Assembly (NCBI GenBank): GCA_019614645.1
Contig: JABWDB010000005.1
Span: 15,241,001-15,305,000 of the forward strand
Direction: 5' to 3'
DNA length: 64,000 nucleotides
Source: Stratiolaelaps scimitus
Lineage: Eukaryota > Arthropoda > Arachnida > Mesostigmata > Laelapidae
This document shows, piece after piece, positions 1 through 14,100 of the stretch. The notes under the pieces are model-generated. The model made no database searches. It was not told the DNA's origin and saw nothing but the letters and a program-made list of their open reading frames with translations. A program made the position numbers and the translations under genes. Position 1 is the first letter of the stretch. Each line of letters opens with the position of its first letter.

Positions 1-1081
1 TCGTCATCAGACACTGTCCGACTGAGACAGATAGGAATAACCGTTCGACGTTGCTATTGAGACGTAAAGACATCCGCGTTCACAGCGCGGATATCACGCT
101 AAAGCGCTAGCTCCGCGCGAGTTGGCCGAGTTCTAATCGGACGCGGCGGCGGCGGCGCCGGTAGAACCGTTGTGCTGCTATTCGCGCTGAGCATCAGTTC
201 GCTCATCAAGCGCCGTTCGAGCACGAGTGTCCACGCTCCGGGCTCGCTTCCCACGGTCCGCAATGAGTGCTGCTACTGCCGGCCATTGCTGCTGCTGCTT
301 GTTTCTGCTGATGTCGAATGGTGCCGAACTGAACTCTCCCTCTCTCCAGGAGCCTATCTCTCGCGGCACCAGCATCGTCGATCCGTCTCGTATCCATCGG
401 CCGCAGCAGCAGCAGAAGGCTGCGTATGTAGAATCAGCAGTAACAGCAGCAGCAGCAGCATCATCATGAAGGCATTTGCTGGGTCACCTGTGCCGGCTCA
501 CCGGATATGCACCGAGACACACACACACACACCCATACAGTCAACCATTGCCATGCATCGCTGCTGGCGTACATGATGTCGGCCACGGGTACAGCCGATT
601 CATGGGCCATAGATGAACCGGCGAGTAAGTAAGCAAGCACCCCAGTAGGCGCAGGCCAACGAAGGACGGCAGGCAACACGACCCGTGTGGCTCCGACGAC
701 CCGGCCGAGTCGAGAACCAGAAAATAGGCGACTTTAGCAGGGGTAAAGAGAAGAAACGGTCCACCGAGGCCGACAGCGGCGGTACCACCAATTTGCAAGG
801 ACGAACAAACGCATCGCTCGCTTGGGGCGTCTGTCCATTGGTATGCATGATCATGTACATGTGCGACTCAATAGCACAGATTGAAATCTCAGATACACAT
901 CACATTATGTAAATAACAGATAATAGGAAAAAATAGTGAAATGCGACACTGCGTTTGCTTTGTGTAATTGTGTGTGTGAGTGAATCGTACGTCTAAGCTG
1001 AATAAACGCCGAGTAACCTAAAACCTGCAATGGGCAAACGGTGAACACAGTACTTTCCATAAGCCATATGCGAAGGGGGGG
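1..1081. other. Non-coding stretch at the window start
   Basis: No reading frame here looks like a conserved protein. The stretch contains short CAG runs (about 400-470), a CA run near 517-532, and an AATAAA hexamer at 1001-1006 that could be the polyadenylation signal of a transcript entering from the left. A GTAAGTAAG near 624 resembles a splice donor. None of this is enough to call a gene. Confidence 0.4.
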
Positions 1082-1185
1082 GGCATTGTTGATCGATCCT
1101 GGGATAATTAATTAAGCATCGATTTATTTTTTAGCAACTAAGTATCCCAGGATCATTAATTATCCCAGGATAATTAAGCAATGCC
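1082..1185. mobile_element. Short MITE-like element with imperfect terminal inverted repeats
   Basis: The left end, from GGCATTG at 1082, and the right end, finishing CAATGCC at 1185, are inverted copies. Both carry the core ATCCTGGGATAATTAAT in inverted orientation, and the core CCTGGGAT recurs a third time near 1143-1152. Only about 30 bp of AT-rich sequence lies between the arms. Nothing is coded. The size and structure fit a non-autonomous DNA transposon. No target duplication is obvious because the left flank is a run of G. Confidence 0.5.
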
Positions 1186-4100
1186 GCCTATTTCCAGCTG
1201 AAGCAGAATGGCATTCACCACTGGGGATATATTGCAGTGGCTTGCCCAGAGTATTGTTTTTCCTACTGTCACAGTGGAATCGTACTCTGTTTAAGTAAAT
1301 GTCGTGATTTCTTGTTTACAGGAACCGCTGGACCCTATAACCATAGTAACATTCAACGTATGTCACTCCTTATATGTCGGACTTATTGACCTTGACAAAC
1401 AATGTAGATTCCAAGAATTGTTCGTACTATTACCAAAGTCTCTCTGTAGTCTTGATCGCGCCTCTACAACCTAAAGATCAATATTGCTGCCCTAAAAACA
1501 ACAACTTACTGAACCTACTCTCAAGGTAGAAGTCTCCATTAAAAAACGGGACGCATACGAATTAATTTCAAAAATCATTTCGGCCATATCCAAGTGTTGT
1601 ATTGCAACAGGTGTCTGTCAGGCCGCAAGCTCTCCCATCGTTCATCTCGTCGAATGTGTCATACACATGCATGCATGGTCCCATTTTAAGACATCAATTC
1701 GACGTGGATAATATTGACCATTGTTTATTTATTATCTATTGGGCATATATTGAATTCATGGCGCATGAATGATTCAGGCCAGGTGAGTGGCTGTGCTCGC
1801 TGAACTCGGTTAAATTAGAGGTGGGCGAAACGCGCCCGAACTGCTCAGTGTTCTGCTGACCAAGGCAAACGCATTTTGGTTCTGAGTGACCGTATCTGAG
1901 TATTTGGAAAAGTATGAATGCAAGGAGAAACAATAGATGGACGAAGGATTACCGAATCATCTCCGGTAGACACGTTATGGCCACGAGCGAGTTGGGTGGT
2001 CAGCTCACTGGCGGGTACGGTCATATTGTCTGTTCGTAGATTATCATTTTTATACACATATTCGACTCTAAATGCCAAGCCCAATGGAGTGGAGTACCTA
2101 GCTGGGCTTCGGCAAGCATGTCATAATGTTATCGAGGAGGTCAATGCATGCGACATCATCAGCGCAACACATTCGATTGGCAGTAATGCTTGTCTATATT
2201 GAGCTTGACGTAGAGCTGTGATCGCGCATTAATTATTTATGCGCATTTATTGTCTATTTTTATTATTTACGAAAACAGAGTTGTGCATAATCGTATCATA
2301 ATAACTCGTCTACAGACAACACATTCATGTAACCACTATGCAATACGGCATGCAATATATAGTAATATGAGAATATCGTGGCAAGCGCGTGGGGCCGATT
2401 GGTCGCCGTCACCCACCACCCCTCAGTGATCGTTTATTTACCTATCCGCCTGTCGGCCTGTGGCCCAGCCTGTGTCTATACAAACTATCTGCAGCCACAC
2501 GGTAACCACTGCTTCCTGCCGAGCCAGAACCAAAACCCCGAACCAGATACCCAATCCCAGCCGCGCCACAGCCATGGGACGGCCATGCTCTCACATAGCC
2601 GGAGATCGCCCCGCGCCTCACATGCTACAGCGTCTCTCTGAGCGTATCCCGTGCTAGCGCGGTCGGCGATGACCGAATGAAAGTTCATGGGAAAGTGTGG
2701 CAGCGCATCCGGTGCTCACGAGCCTGAGGGTGAACGCCGCGCTGGCTAGGCTCGACAGTGAGCTCACAGTGAGGCGTTCACCAGACTGGCCGGCCGATCC
2801 AACCGGGCTCTCCGTACTGGTTGGCTGCTTGATCTATCTCGGGATGCACAGTCTCCGTGCCAGAGAATACGAGAAAGCGAGAGAGAGAGAGAGAGACTGA
2901 AAGAGAAGGAGAAAAAGCTTAACGGCCGTTCGCGCGCCGGTCCCGAGCCACTACCGCAACCGGCCGTGAGACCGACCGTGGGAGCGGGTCTGGCCCGGGT
3001 TTGAGGCCCGAGTGAGACCCGACCCAGAGAGACGATAGACTTTAGCGATAGGGAGAGAGAGAGAGATAGCGAGAGCGAAGAGTCTACCAGAGTTGCAGCA
3101 GTGGTAGTGAGAACAGAGAACCGAATGGCATCATTGCCGCCGCCGCCGCAGGCCTGCAGCGTGCGTGCACCGGAAGCACACCCAGCCGCGACAAAGCAAG
3201 CGGGCCGACAAGCCCGACCGTGACTGCCAGGAGCCATCTAGAATCGTGCTAGAAGAGGACGAGGACCCGGGCCATGGCCACACGAGTACGGCAACAGGAG
3301 GCGCTACCCCGGCACCCCCGCCAAGACGAGCACAGCCTCTGCAGAAGCTGCTGCTGCAGCGGCCGCCACCGCCACCAGAGAACATCCGGGCCTGGTCCTC
3401 ATATTGCTGCTCCTGCTGCTAATGCCTGTGTCCTAGGTAGGCGCAATGTGAGCCAGGGATGACCTGGACCCACCATTCGCCCGCAGTCACCGATATCGTC
3501 AACGACGTTGACTCCGGCACGGCTCGACCTCTTGCGACCCACTCAGACAAGTTGCGGAGGAACTCAACGACGACGGCGACGACGACAACAACAACGACGA
3601 TCAGATCAACGAATTTAACCTTCACTGACTAGAGGCAGATCGCTATGGGTAGAGCCATCACCATATGCGCGCCAGTGGTTATATTAGATAGATAGATGTG
3701 CGAGCAAGCGGAGAAGCATTGAAAGAGAGGCCGTGGTCCCATCGATTGGGTGGACGCCGGAACGAACGGACCTTCCGTGTGACCCAGCAACCCATTTAGT
3801 AACCGATGCATCGCCAATAGGTGCGGGAGCGGCGGCGGCGGCGTCACTAGCTAGAAGTCTAATACTTTTGAATATAGAGGAAACCTAATTGAACTGAAGC
3901 AAGCGATAGTACCCATATATCAAGGTTACTGAAGGTAGCAATTTGTTATTGTCGTTGTTGTTGTTGCCGTTGCTGCTGCTGATGCAGATTGTCATCGTTG
4001 AACATCGACGTACTTTAGCTATTCCGTTCACTACTTAAATGCTATATTCATTGTGATAGCCGTGAGGACTGTACAATGAGTGCACTTAAATTCAAAGTAC

Positions 4101-5469
4101 GCAACTAGAATAGAGTTACTTGTCCAATTCGGCCACTAGCTCGCAAATGATGTTCGCTTCTGCAATGGAACACTGCATATAGCCCTTTATATGACTATGA
4201 TTACACCGTCTTCTGATGATGTCTTATATCAGTCTGACTGTATTGTCTTGCATGTGGTGTCATCAATTCGTAGGGCGCTTTTATTCATTGGAACTTTTGC
4301 GATGTTAACCATGCGATTCCGGTGTGGATTTCTGTTCACGTCGAGATATAGAGTAACCTAATTATATATTTATCTAGTAACACAAGTATAATCGTTATTA
4401 TTATTATTATTATGATTATTGTTAGGATGACTGTACTACTGCTATTTACCAGTGAAACATACATGTATATTAAACTTAGACATATCGACCTGCGTCGGTT
4501 ATATGCCACAGCTAGTGGGTTTGCTTTTACCGCTAAATCTGTCTTGATATAACGATTAAAGGTATTTCTTAATGGGACTTCTTGCGTGTGGTCGTTCCCA
4601 AATATTAATTCACGTAAAACTGTCGATCACGTATTAAAACGATGTCTATAATATCACTTGCTGACATCTCGCCAGCAACGAGCGACATGCTCATATGCTT
4701 TCATCGATCGTAAGATGAAATTGTCTCTGCAATTGATCGCTACACAATGCTGGGACGTTTTAGTTTTTAGATGAGTAAATCTGTAAATATAAAATATACA
4801 AATATGCAACACAAACAGTATCAGCAACATCTGAACATCATTTCCGAGTTCAATGAGTCTAGCTCTAAACACTAGTATGGCAGCACGCTCTCTTGGCAAA
4901 TGGATGTTATTTCGCTGGTCTGTAGACAAGTGCCAGTCGTATTTTCTCTCCAAGCAACAGTGTGACGAATCAAAACAAAGATGGCAGTTTTGCTGCATCT
5001 CTGCGAGCACACACCCATAGAACGATCTGCAAGGATTCGTTTGTTTGTACTTCCATCAGAGTCCCATGGAAGATATCCGATCGCGATACGGGGCCAATGC
5101 CGGTGAAGTTTGCTATGCAGTTCAGAGTTCGCAATTCTGTATCTCGAATCGATTGTGGGGATCGTCGCAACCGACCCTCGCTCCGCCGGACGGTTCTCAA
5201 TTTCCTTTCGCTCGCGTTGTTTCAACGCATAATCATGCCGCTTGTCGGTGTGTGGGTGTGTGTCGAAACATGCTTGAAATGTAGGAGTAAATGATGTGCA
5301 TTTGGGCATTTGTGCATGATGGGCATTTTGATCATCTATTATAATTACTGACTTATAGCAAATATTGAGATTCATCGATTTTAAATTAAACAAGTGGAAC
5401 TTTTTAGATCTTTTTTGCCGCAGCCAAAATTGGTGTTGTCGATCTCGAGTACACTTGAAAAAAAATATT

Positions 5470-5476
5470 TATATAT

Positions 5477-5509
<33 letters not shown>
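5470..5509. repeat. (TA)n microsatellite
   Basis: Alternating AT for about 40 bases with one interrupting C at 5479. It creates a spurious Ile/Tyr-rich reading frame. Confidence 0.95.
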
Positions 5510-5511
<2 letters not shown>

Positions 5512-6439
5512 TATTTTATATAAAATCTAGCCGAATACGAATCTATATAAAGTGCGGAGATGTAGAACGACCTTCTGTGTGCTCGATTAGCTCGAACCCG
5601 AAACCAGGCTAACTTGGCCACTTGTCTACGGCTAACATTTCACCAAAATACTGAAGTACGTAAACGCACAGCCCTGCCAGGCTGTCACTACCGACGAAAG
5701 AGGCATCGTTCTAATTACTTACCTATACTCCTCTAATTATTGCTGTTCCGTCCGCCGACCTCTTTCACTCGGCCTCTTCGGACATAGGTGAACATCAGCA
5801 ACGGGTGAATCTGGCGAATTCGCCAGCGACTCTCATCCCCGGTGACCTGCAATAACACGACCTATCAGCGTCTTGATCCCGGCAATGGTTTCTCTAGCTT
5901 TCTACAGCCTGTCCGGCCGCCGTGGCCGAGAGTGTAACGGTCGCCCGCGCAGACCGACGGACCGATTGGCTAGAAAGAGACTCAGATCATCAGGACTTCC
6001 GGCCGCCCTCAAAAGCGCCGATCTCAAAGGCTCAACAGCAGCAGCAGCCGTAGTAGCAATGGCACGGCCAAGTGCGAACACCGAACAAGGCCGAAGCCCA
6101 TTTCCGCGCAACGCGCATGAGGCCTATACGGCGGCGGCGGCAGAAGCAGTAGAGACTATCGTAGCGAGCCGCTGCCGCTACCATCTCGTGGCGACAATCT
6201 GGTGGCGATTTGGTGATCTTGGCTTCCGGAGCAGGCGGTCGACACCAACCACCCACACTTGCTGCGCACGCTCGCTCGCTAGCTAGCTAGCGAGCTACGG
6301 GTCAAACATGAGCGCGTTCCCATGCCGATATCCACAATATTTCGTGTGCTCGTTGCGCCTGTAGTTCGACGATCGTCGATCGGCCAACGGTCTTCAACGG
6401 TTCTGAGGAGGCGGCTGCCATGCTGTTACACTTGTGGGT

Positions 6440-6442
<3 letters not shown>

Positions 6443-6470
<28 letters not shown>

Positions 6471-6574
6471 CGGACGTCACCAATGCGGAACTTACACCGT
6501 GTGTCTGCAGTCCCGAACGTTGAGTGGCCGCATGTTTCTGGGCTTTAGAGAGAGAGAGAGAGAGAGAGAGAGAG
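6443..6574. repeat. Pair of (GA)n microsatellites
   Basis: Two runs of about 14 GA units each, at 6443-6470 and 6547-6574, separated by about 76 bp of unique sequence. They produce artificial Arg-Glu reading frames on the plus strand and Ser-Leu frames on the minus strand. Confidence 0.95.
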
Positions 6575-9396
6575 CAAGTGAGTGAGAGAGAAAGAGAAAT
6601 GTGGCGGAATTTTGCATGTGTACACGTCGTATTGTGAATGTCGTGTTGTAGCTGATGATCGCAGACTTGAGTGCGGTCACATAGAGTTGGGTTATTTTCA
6701 GGATCAGCAATAGCAGCAACAACAACAGCAACGACAACAACAGCAACAATAACAACAACAACAAACAGGGAAAATCACCAGAAAAAAATCACCGAATAGC
6801 TTCGTTTACATGACATAGCTGGTTCGCTCCTGATATTATAACTACTTGGATGATTTGGATGTATTTTTCTTGATACTTATTCTAATACTCCCGTAGAACC
6901 CCACTATTCTCGTATGTATTCATATACGGCGACTGTTCAATAGGACCAATCACGCCGGATATCACACGCACTCCCAATATACATAAATGTTCGGCAATTC
7001 CATAAACAATCTAAATGATTCCTCATTAAAGGCTTTCACGAAGTTCACGATCGTTCTGTGAGAACCTCGTGAATGTTCTCCATTTCTCTGCCTGACTCGC
7101 AATCTCGGTAAGCGCACCTTTACATGTGTTCAGCTTAAACTTCAGAAAACAACGACTTCATAAATAAAATATGTATATTCAGCGACGAGTATTGTACAAC
7201 ATGATTGGCTGAAGGTCAGCTGAACACCATATCGACCCCTGAGTCAGTATAGATCCGCTGTCTCAATCGACACGTCGCTACCTTGAAGCGAAAGTTCTCT
7301 TTTTGCTTGCCAACAATTTCATCGCCTCTGTGGATTAGAACGGGGGTCACCTTTGCTTTCGTTGGACGCCATCGTTAACGCCGCCATTATCGGCCGACAG
7401 AAAATTTTCCACATCTGTTTTCGCGCTGTCACCGGCTCTTTGGCGCTATCAGAAATCAATTTTCCGATCGGTTTCGTCGGCAATTTACACTTGCAACCTG
7501 CTTTGGCAGTGTTGCTGAAATCACGATGCGCCTCTCCGCCGCAACGAATGTCGCCGGTCAGAGAGCCGCTCTCGAAGGACACGTTGAGAAACTCAGTGGC
7601 TGATGATTGCTGTTCGTACTGCGAAAGTTGGCGGGATTTTGTATCTCGCAACCAGTTACTGCAGCAGAGCGATCGAGCGAGCGAGGCTCAAACGAAGCTA
7701 ACTAGACAAGGTAAAGAGTTTGTCGGAATGGACAAAACGATTAAAGGATCTTTGTGGGACACGGGAACGCCGGGCGTGGCGTATATCCTCCGTTGACTCA
7801 CTTCTGAACGGGACATCCGAGAAGAATGGCGAGGACTGGAGCATAGATGTTCGTCAGTTCAACATTGTCGGCAATCTGGACGTTGTAGAAGCAACGATAT
7901 GATTAATGAGGTTTAGAAAATTCCCACAAACGCTCGAGTCACTGACCCAACAATTAGTAGACTACATACAAGCATTACCATATCACTTCCTTGATTTAAT
8001 TATTCATGCTAATGAGGTATGTATCGTGGTTGAACTTGAACCTGTGCTCCCCTGCTTTTCAAAGCCATCATATCGCATATGTCACACAAATATGATGTCA
8101 TTATGTTATAACATATCACGTACATAAATGTTCATATAGCAGAAACAGCCGATCGCTATGACCCCGCATACACAGAGTGCGTATGCCTTAGCAAGAGTCC
8201 CAGCCAACCGCATTTCTTTCAGCTAAACAAATACCTACCCAATTACTATACTAGCGGACCTCGTTCTCTGAATCAATATCAGATACTACTCCCATCGGCG
8301 GTGGCCAGAAGCAGCATTGCCGACATACACGTGTTGGCTTACATTGACCGAATGTATGCACAACATACAGAACGATGCTCGGCTGCATTGTCGCGTTGAA
8401 TTGTTGCCGTGTCCGTTCGTTGCTCACCACACGTTTGCAACAGGTCCGCACGTGCGGCCTGCTTTCGCTGTGCGGTTACGTTTATCGTCATCTTCTCTTA
8501 TCTCTGATTATTGATTGGACTGCTCGCTCGTGTACTTTTTGTGCTCGCGCGATCGCCCCCCGATCCGGACCGCAGCTCAACTCGCCTTAGGAGGGCGTCG
8601 TGCACAGCACCACGCTTCTTCGGCATGCTTGAATGCACCGGCAGCCTGGCTACAGCCGTACACGCGTACATTTCATGGGGCGAACGCGGGAGAGGAGGTG
8701 AATAGCCTCTCGAACAGAAGGGGGCGAACTGCCGTCTACATATACCATGTGGCGTTAACGCAAATCCACCAAAGCATTGGCAAGCGGCACAAAGTGCAGC
8801 ATCTCAGCTGTGTACTCAGATGCGTTCCGTAAACGGTGGCACCAGGGGGTGGTAGACTGGGTTCTATCCGCATGTTCTAAATTTCGCCACCTCTTTGCGT
8901 GTGCTCGTCTCCAGCTCCGAGTGTGTGCGTTCCTCTCGATACCAGCAGCAGATCTAGCGAACCGCTTTAACTGGCGACGTGGTTTTAGCTGAGCCACACG
9001 AAATTTCGGAGGGATGTTGCTGCGTTGCGAATCCTCGAGGGGTCCGGGAGGTCAAACCGCCTATAGCGCCATATTCCTGTCATCCGCGCAGCGGCTCCGT
9101 GCTCGTGTACTCCTCGTACACAGAGGGATAGAGACAACCGCGATCATCGCAATGAGTTCCCATTGTACTCGTGCCGACTTGGTTCTTTGCCGAGTGTGTA
9201 CACAAAGATTGTCGCCGTCAGGTGCACGCGTACACGCAACAAGTTAGAAGGCGCAGGGAGAGGTGAACGCCTCAGTTCGTGGAGCAGAGATGCAGTAACA
9301 GTGGCCAGCCGTAAGAAGCATTGGTCATAATAATATTAGACCTATGTCGTATCCCGAACAGCCTGTGAAACAGCGGGTTGAGAAATGAACTAGTGC

Positions 9397-9427
<31 letters not shown>

Positions 9428-11076
9428 GTGTATGTATAGCGGTGATAGGGATCTGGGGTGTGCCAGGGCGAAATCGAAAACATCTGTGTATGTGCTTATT
9501 CTGGCTATGAGCTAGAAATATCGTCCGATACATAACATCATATGCCGCGTCGTCTACGAAGCGATGGGCAAGGTGGATGTGCTACTGAGTGTGAGACAAC
9601 GGCAACAAAAATTGCTTGCTCGGCTGACTAAGGTCATTGTTGTTAGTAAGCGTTCAGTGAATCCATTTGAGTAGAGACCTCGGTGACCGGAGCGATCTCG
9701 CCACGAGGGACCGACACAGAAGCTCACCGGAGCGACGAGTAAACACTGCTCTGTGTGTTCTCGACGACCGCCCCAGCCCCACACCAGGACCGACCCTCGA
9801 TATCCTGGTGAGCAACAGTCACATCGTATCTCTCTCACTCTCTCGCCACATCGCGCATATTGATGTCGTCGTCATTGTCTGTGCTACTTAAGGGTAAATT
9901 CTGTGTTTCGTACTATAGAAACTACTCTAACACGAATATCCGTACAGGCTGCTAGTTCCCCCTATCGTAACGTATTCAACACATAGCCTTAAAGGCCTAA
10001 AGCAGAACCCTGTCGGCCATTGGCAGCTTCCCTTTCAGTCAACGTCCGTGTGCGGTGTCATCTTTTTCTAGGCTAGTCTGTTTGTGTGTGTGAGCACATG
10101 CAAGCTCACACACATCGGGTGCTCCATGAGTGCTCGGTAACTCTCACCGATCTGTGGTTGCTACCTGTTATCCCAGGTTGAGGCGGCGTGACGCGGAATC
10201 TGAGAAGAGCTGCCCTCAGCCTAGCCGCGGCTTACTCTAATGGACGTGGAAGTCTGAGGCGACAGGTGCTCGGCTCAACTTTTCTCATCAGACCGATATG
10301 GAACGGCTAAACCTGAACGAGATCGCGCCCCTTCGTGTTCCCCTACGAGAGACAGCGAGCCTCAGGCGGCAGTTCACCCTTCGATGATCCTCCCGCTGTT
10401 TGACCGCCAGATCGGACGTACCCCTCTTCAACTGTCGCTCTCGATTGCGTCGGGTGGTCCAAAGACTGATTTCGTACAATATTGCTGCTGCGGAGACCTA
10501 CAGGTGCGCTGTGCGACGATAAGATAAAGATCGGTGCTGCCGCCGCAAATTATTTCAAATTCAACTCACTCCTAGCTATCTGTGTTCGAAGTTATATGTA
10601 TATATATATATATATATGATGGAGGTCTCTGATGGATTCTATTAGGCGGGCTCACAGTCACTATTCATATAACATATTGCTACCCGATCGTATGAGCAAA
10701 ACTACAGAAGCATCAAAGATTCGGGAAATTCGATGGATGTTCTAGTAGATATAATACTATTGCTATTATTCCATTGTTCTATACCTCGACAATCCGAGGC
10801 CAGCGGAGCCGGGCGCGAACGAGTCGAATGGGTCACGTCAGTTGCTATGACGTTCTTCAATGTGAAGAATCGCCCATGAATATGTAGGAAAAATCGTTAA
10901 TGAATTTCTACTGGCGTACAGCTGGACTCGTTCGGCGAATCAGATACCCGGATACCGGCGAACCTGGCAAGTCAGCCACCAATCACATGACAGCGGCCAC
11001 AGGGCCTGCCGAGCTATGCCCCTACGCCGTGCAGGTTCAGGGGATAGTACCCTAAACCCCCTGTAAGGTGGACCTC

Positions 11077-11111
11077 CTGAACAGGTGAAGAACGGCAACC
11101 GACCTGTTCAG
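11077..11111. other. Perfect 10-bp stem hairpin in a GC-rich patch
   Basis: CTGAACAGGT at 11077-11086 is the exact inverse of ACCTGTTCAG at 11102-11111, with a 15-nt loop. It sits just after a GC-rich segment (about 10930-11070) whose base composition differs from its surroundings. It could be part of a retroposon 5' leader, but I cannot name the family. Confidence 0.35.
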
Positions 11112-14100
11112 CTGAAGTGCATCCGAATATGTCCTTGCTTGGCTACCGGAGTGGTGACTGATTCAGGCGACGTTCGGTCGTCGACGAGACACTGCCGAAA
11201 GGCCGAGAGCAACCGATCTGGATGCTGGCTTCGGCTCAGTGCGTTCGCTCCACTGCGCACCTGTAAAAAGCAAACGAACCTGCGAGTAGCCCACTCAACG
11301 GAGTTCGGCAACGTAGCTTAGGCCCAGCTTCGCTCTTGAAAGAGACTGTTGAAAACAAATACTGCTGCAGCGCTGAAACGACCAGGGAACCTTAGAAAAA
11401 ATAACAACAAAACGTCATTTTATTGTTTTTATTGCAAAATTGTTAACACAACCAACAGTGGGTTTCGTTTTTTTTTTAGCAGTTGTCTGCTAAATAAAGA
11501 GAACGAGGGCTATTCGAGTCTGCGCAGTAACTATGTAAGCTTCTGCTTTGCGTGTGATGTCGACTGTCAAATTGCATTCACTTAAGCGGCAATTGGGGTC
11601 AAGCTTTTTCAAATGCCCTTCATCAACCATTAAAGCAGACATAGGTGGAGCTCCTTTGACGTCATTGTGCGTCTTCGCCATTACAATTAGCAATGCAGCA
11701 TACAATAATCAACGGGTGTACCCCTCACGTGAAGCAGAACTAAGCGCAACCGGCTGGGTATACAGTACAAGCTCTTCCGAGGCTCGACTCAACCCGAGGC
11801 CAAGGCACAGTCCGTCCGGAGCGATATAAACGGGGACATCACTCCCCAATATTTCATTATCTGGATACGCCCACGACTTCCAGGAGGAATCGCTAGGTTA
11901 GTAATGGGCAGGAATGGATCCAATCGTCAATTCAGTTTATCTGATAGTTGCAGCCAACATTGACAATAGCAATTCTGCTGGCAGTCACCGTCATTATCTA
12001 TATATATATATATAACACCTCTCTAACACAACGATCAGACTGGCTGGAAGTGTGGACGTGCTTGGTCTCTCTAACAGAAAAAAAGCCTTCAAGTCTAGGC
12101 CAGATTTCAGTTGATGTGCCACTGTATTCTCAAAACGATTCGCCGACAGCGGCGGACAGTGTACGTTGTGATGTTCGCGGTAGCATCTCACTACGAATGA
12201 GCAGGATCAAAGGTGTCCTTATCAAAGGGTTCGGTAGAAAGGTATCGCCAATGCTGCATCTTGCAGACTCTGCTCTTCTCCCAAAGGCGTTTCAAAAACC
12301 CTGGATCCCCTGACTGCCGTTCGCGGCCCTCATAGAGCATTCATGCATTCGCTCGTTTCAAACGAAGGACAATAACGGGGTATTCCCAACCCCGGAATAG
12401 TGTCTGTTTACCTGTAGCTCTGAGGGCGGCGCTCTCACAAGATTCGATAGCATTACATGGCACCACAGAGGATGAGTTATGATAGTAGTAGTAGTAGTAG
12501 TAATAATAATAACGATAATTATATGATATTATGGTGCCCCGAGACTTTTTATCGGTCAAATCAGCTTCGTTTAAATAAACCAATACAAGTAATGACAGAA
12601 AAATTGTCCCCGTTGACCTTTCGACCGAGGGCTCGAAACGCCGAGCTCGAAAAATCTCTACTAAAACTAGCCATAACTCATATGTAGTATAACCCAGTAC
12701 TTCGAGAACGCGTGCGTTCGGAAAACGAATGCAGAGATGAAGGTGAATGATCTAAGTAAGCGACTCGAGGTGCTAATTAATTTAGCGCCAGCGAAGTGAT
12801 TTATGTCTACTCCGCACAGGTACCCGCAGCACGACTGAACAATCGTTCCCTGGTCCTATTCGCGTGTAGATATGGCGTTCGTTCTGGCACTCAGCACGTG
12901 TGTGTGTCTATGGTTCGAGAGTGAAAGATATGTGGCCTTTCAGTTTCAATTTCCTCAGCAAACAGGGATACATGGATAGCCTCTCCTAGCGACCGATTCA
13001 AATATCGTCACACATACAAACCAGAGGGAGAGACAGAGAGAAAGAGGTGGAGAGCTATGGAGAAACCACACCAGCTCCAACCTTGGCGGACCGACACGGG
13101 GCGTCTCGCGGAATTGAGGCCATGCGGCTGGTGTCGCGGCTGTTGGCGTTCTAGCTGCTGTTGTTATCGTCGTCGTCGTCGTTGTCGCCAGAGAGTTCAG
13201 TTCACCTGCATTGTGACTCGTGCTCTCAAGTCCGAGACTCAATCTCTCTCCGTCTCTCTCTCTCTTTCGCTCTCTTTTTATCTACCCGTGTCTGTGTCCT
13301 TTTCTGAGCCCTTGGGAAGACTCTAGAATGCTGCTGGCTAAGAAGAAAGCAACTAGAGGAATAGAGAACAGCCCCGGCCGGCGACCCCAATGATCAAGGT
13401 GTCTTGTTGTCGTCGAGACTCAGGAGAGCGGACTGTCGACCCCGCGAGCCCGTGAGAAAGTGCCCCCAACCTATTTCCCTTAAGGTTTCTTCTGCGTAAC
13501 GACCTGAGACGACCTCCAGAGAAAACATTCCTGTTCATCATCGTCGCCATCATTTTCATCGTCGTCATCATCAACGACGCGCCAGTGACATCGTGGGCAG
13601 CCATCTGATCAGCCTGCATGGTGCTGCTGCTCCTCTCAGATCTACTTTAGCGGTAGCTAGAACGGAGATCAGGGGGTTTAAGTCCTTGCGACAACCAGTT
13701 TACCCGCCGCGACATTGAGCTCTCTCTCTCTCTCTCGCTCTCTCTCTTGTCTCCACAGTTTGCCAGAACGACTCGATAGTGAGCCGTACGATCGAATCGC
13801 TCAATAACCCCTTGAATAGGCAGCGTCTGATCAAAACGCCAGCCGCTAGTTCTCAGTCTCATGCTCAACTCCGCAACAGCAGCAGCAGCAGCAGTGACAA
13901 AAACGTCGAAGAAAAGACGAACTGCAGCAGAAGATGACGGTGACGCTGAAACTCACCGACAATGGGACTGAGACAGAGACCAAAGCTGAAGTGAACAGAA
14001 ATAAATATAGTTTGTGTCTGCTATCGCTCTCTGTATATATATATATATATATTCAGAATAGCTACGAAGCGATTCGATGCGAGGCGGGGCGCGTTGGCGT

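Noticed and set aside
2764..3237. 157-aa minus-strand frame with Ser-Leu runs
   Set aside because: The Ser-Leu runs come from GA microsatellites and the rest has no family resemblance.
4872..5393. 173-aa minus-strand frame
   Set aside because: Looks mixed in composition, but no domain, signal peptide or splice partner can be seen; overlapping frames on the other strand are equally open.
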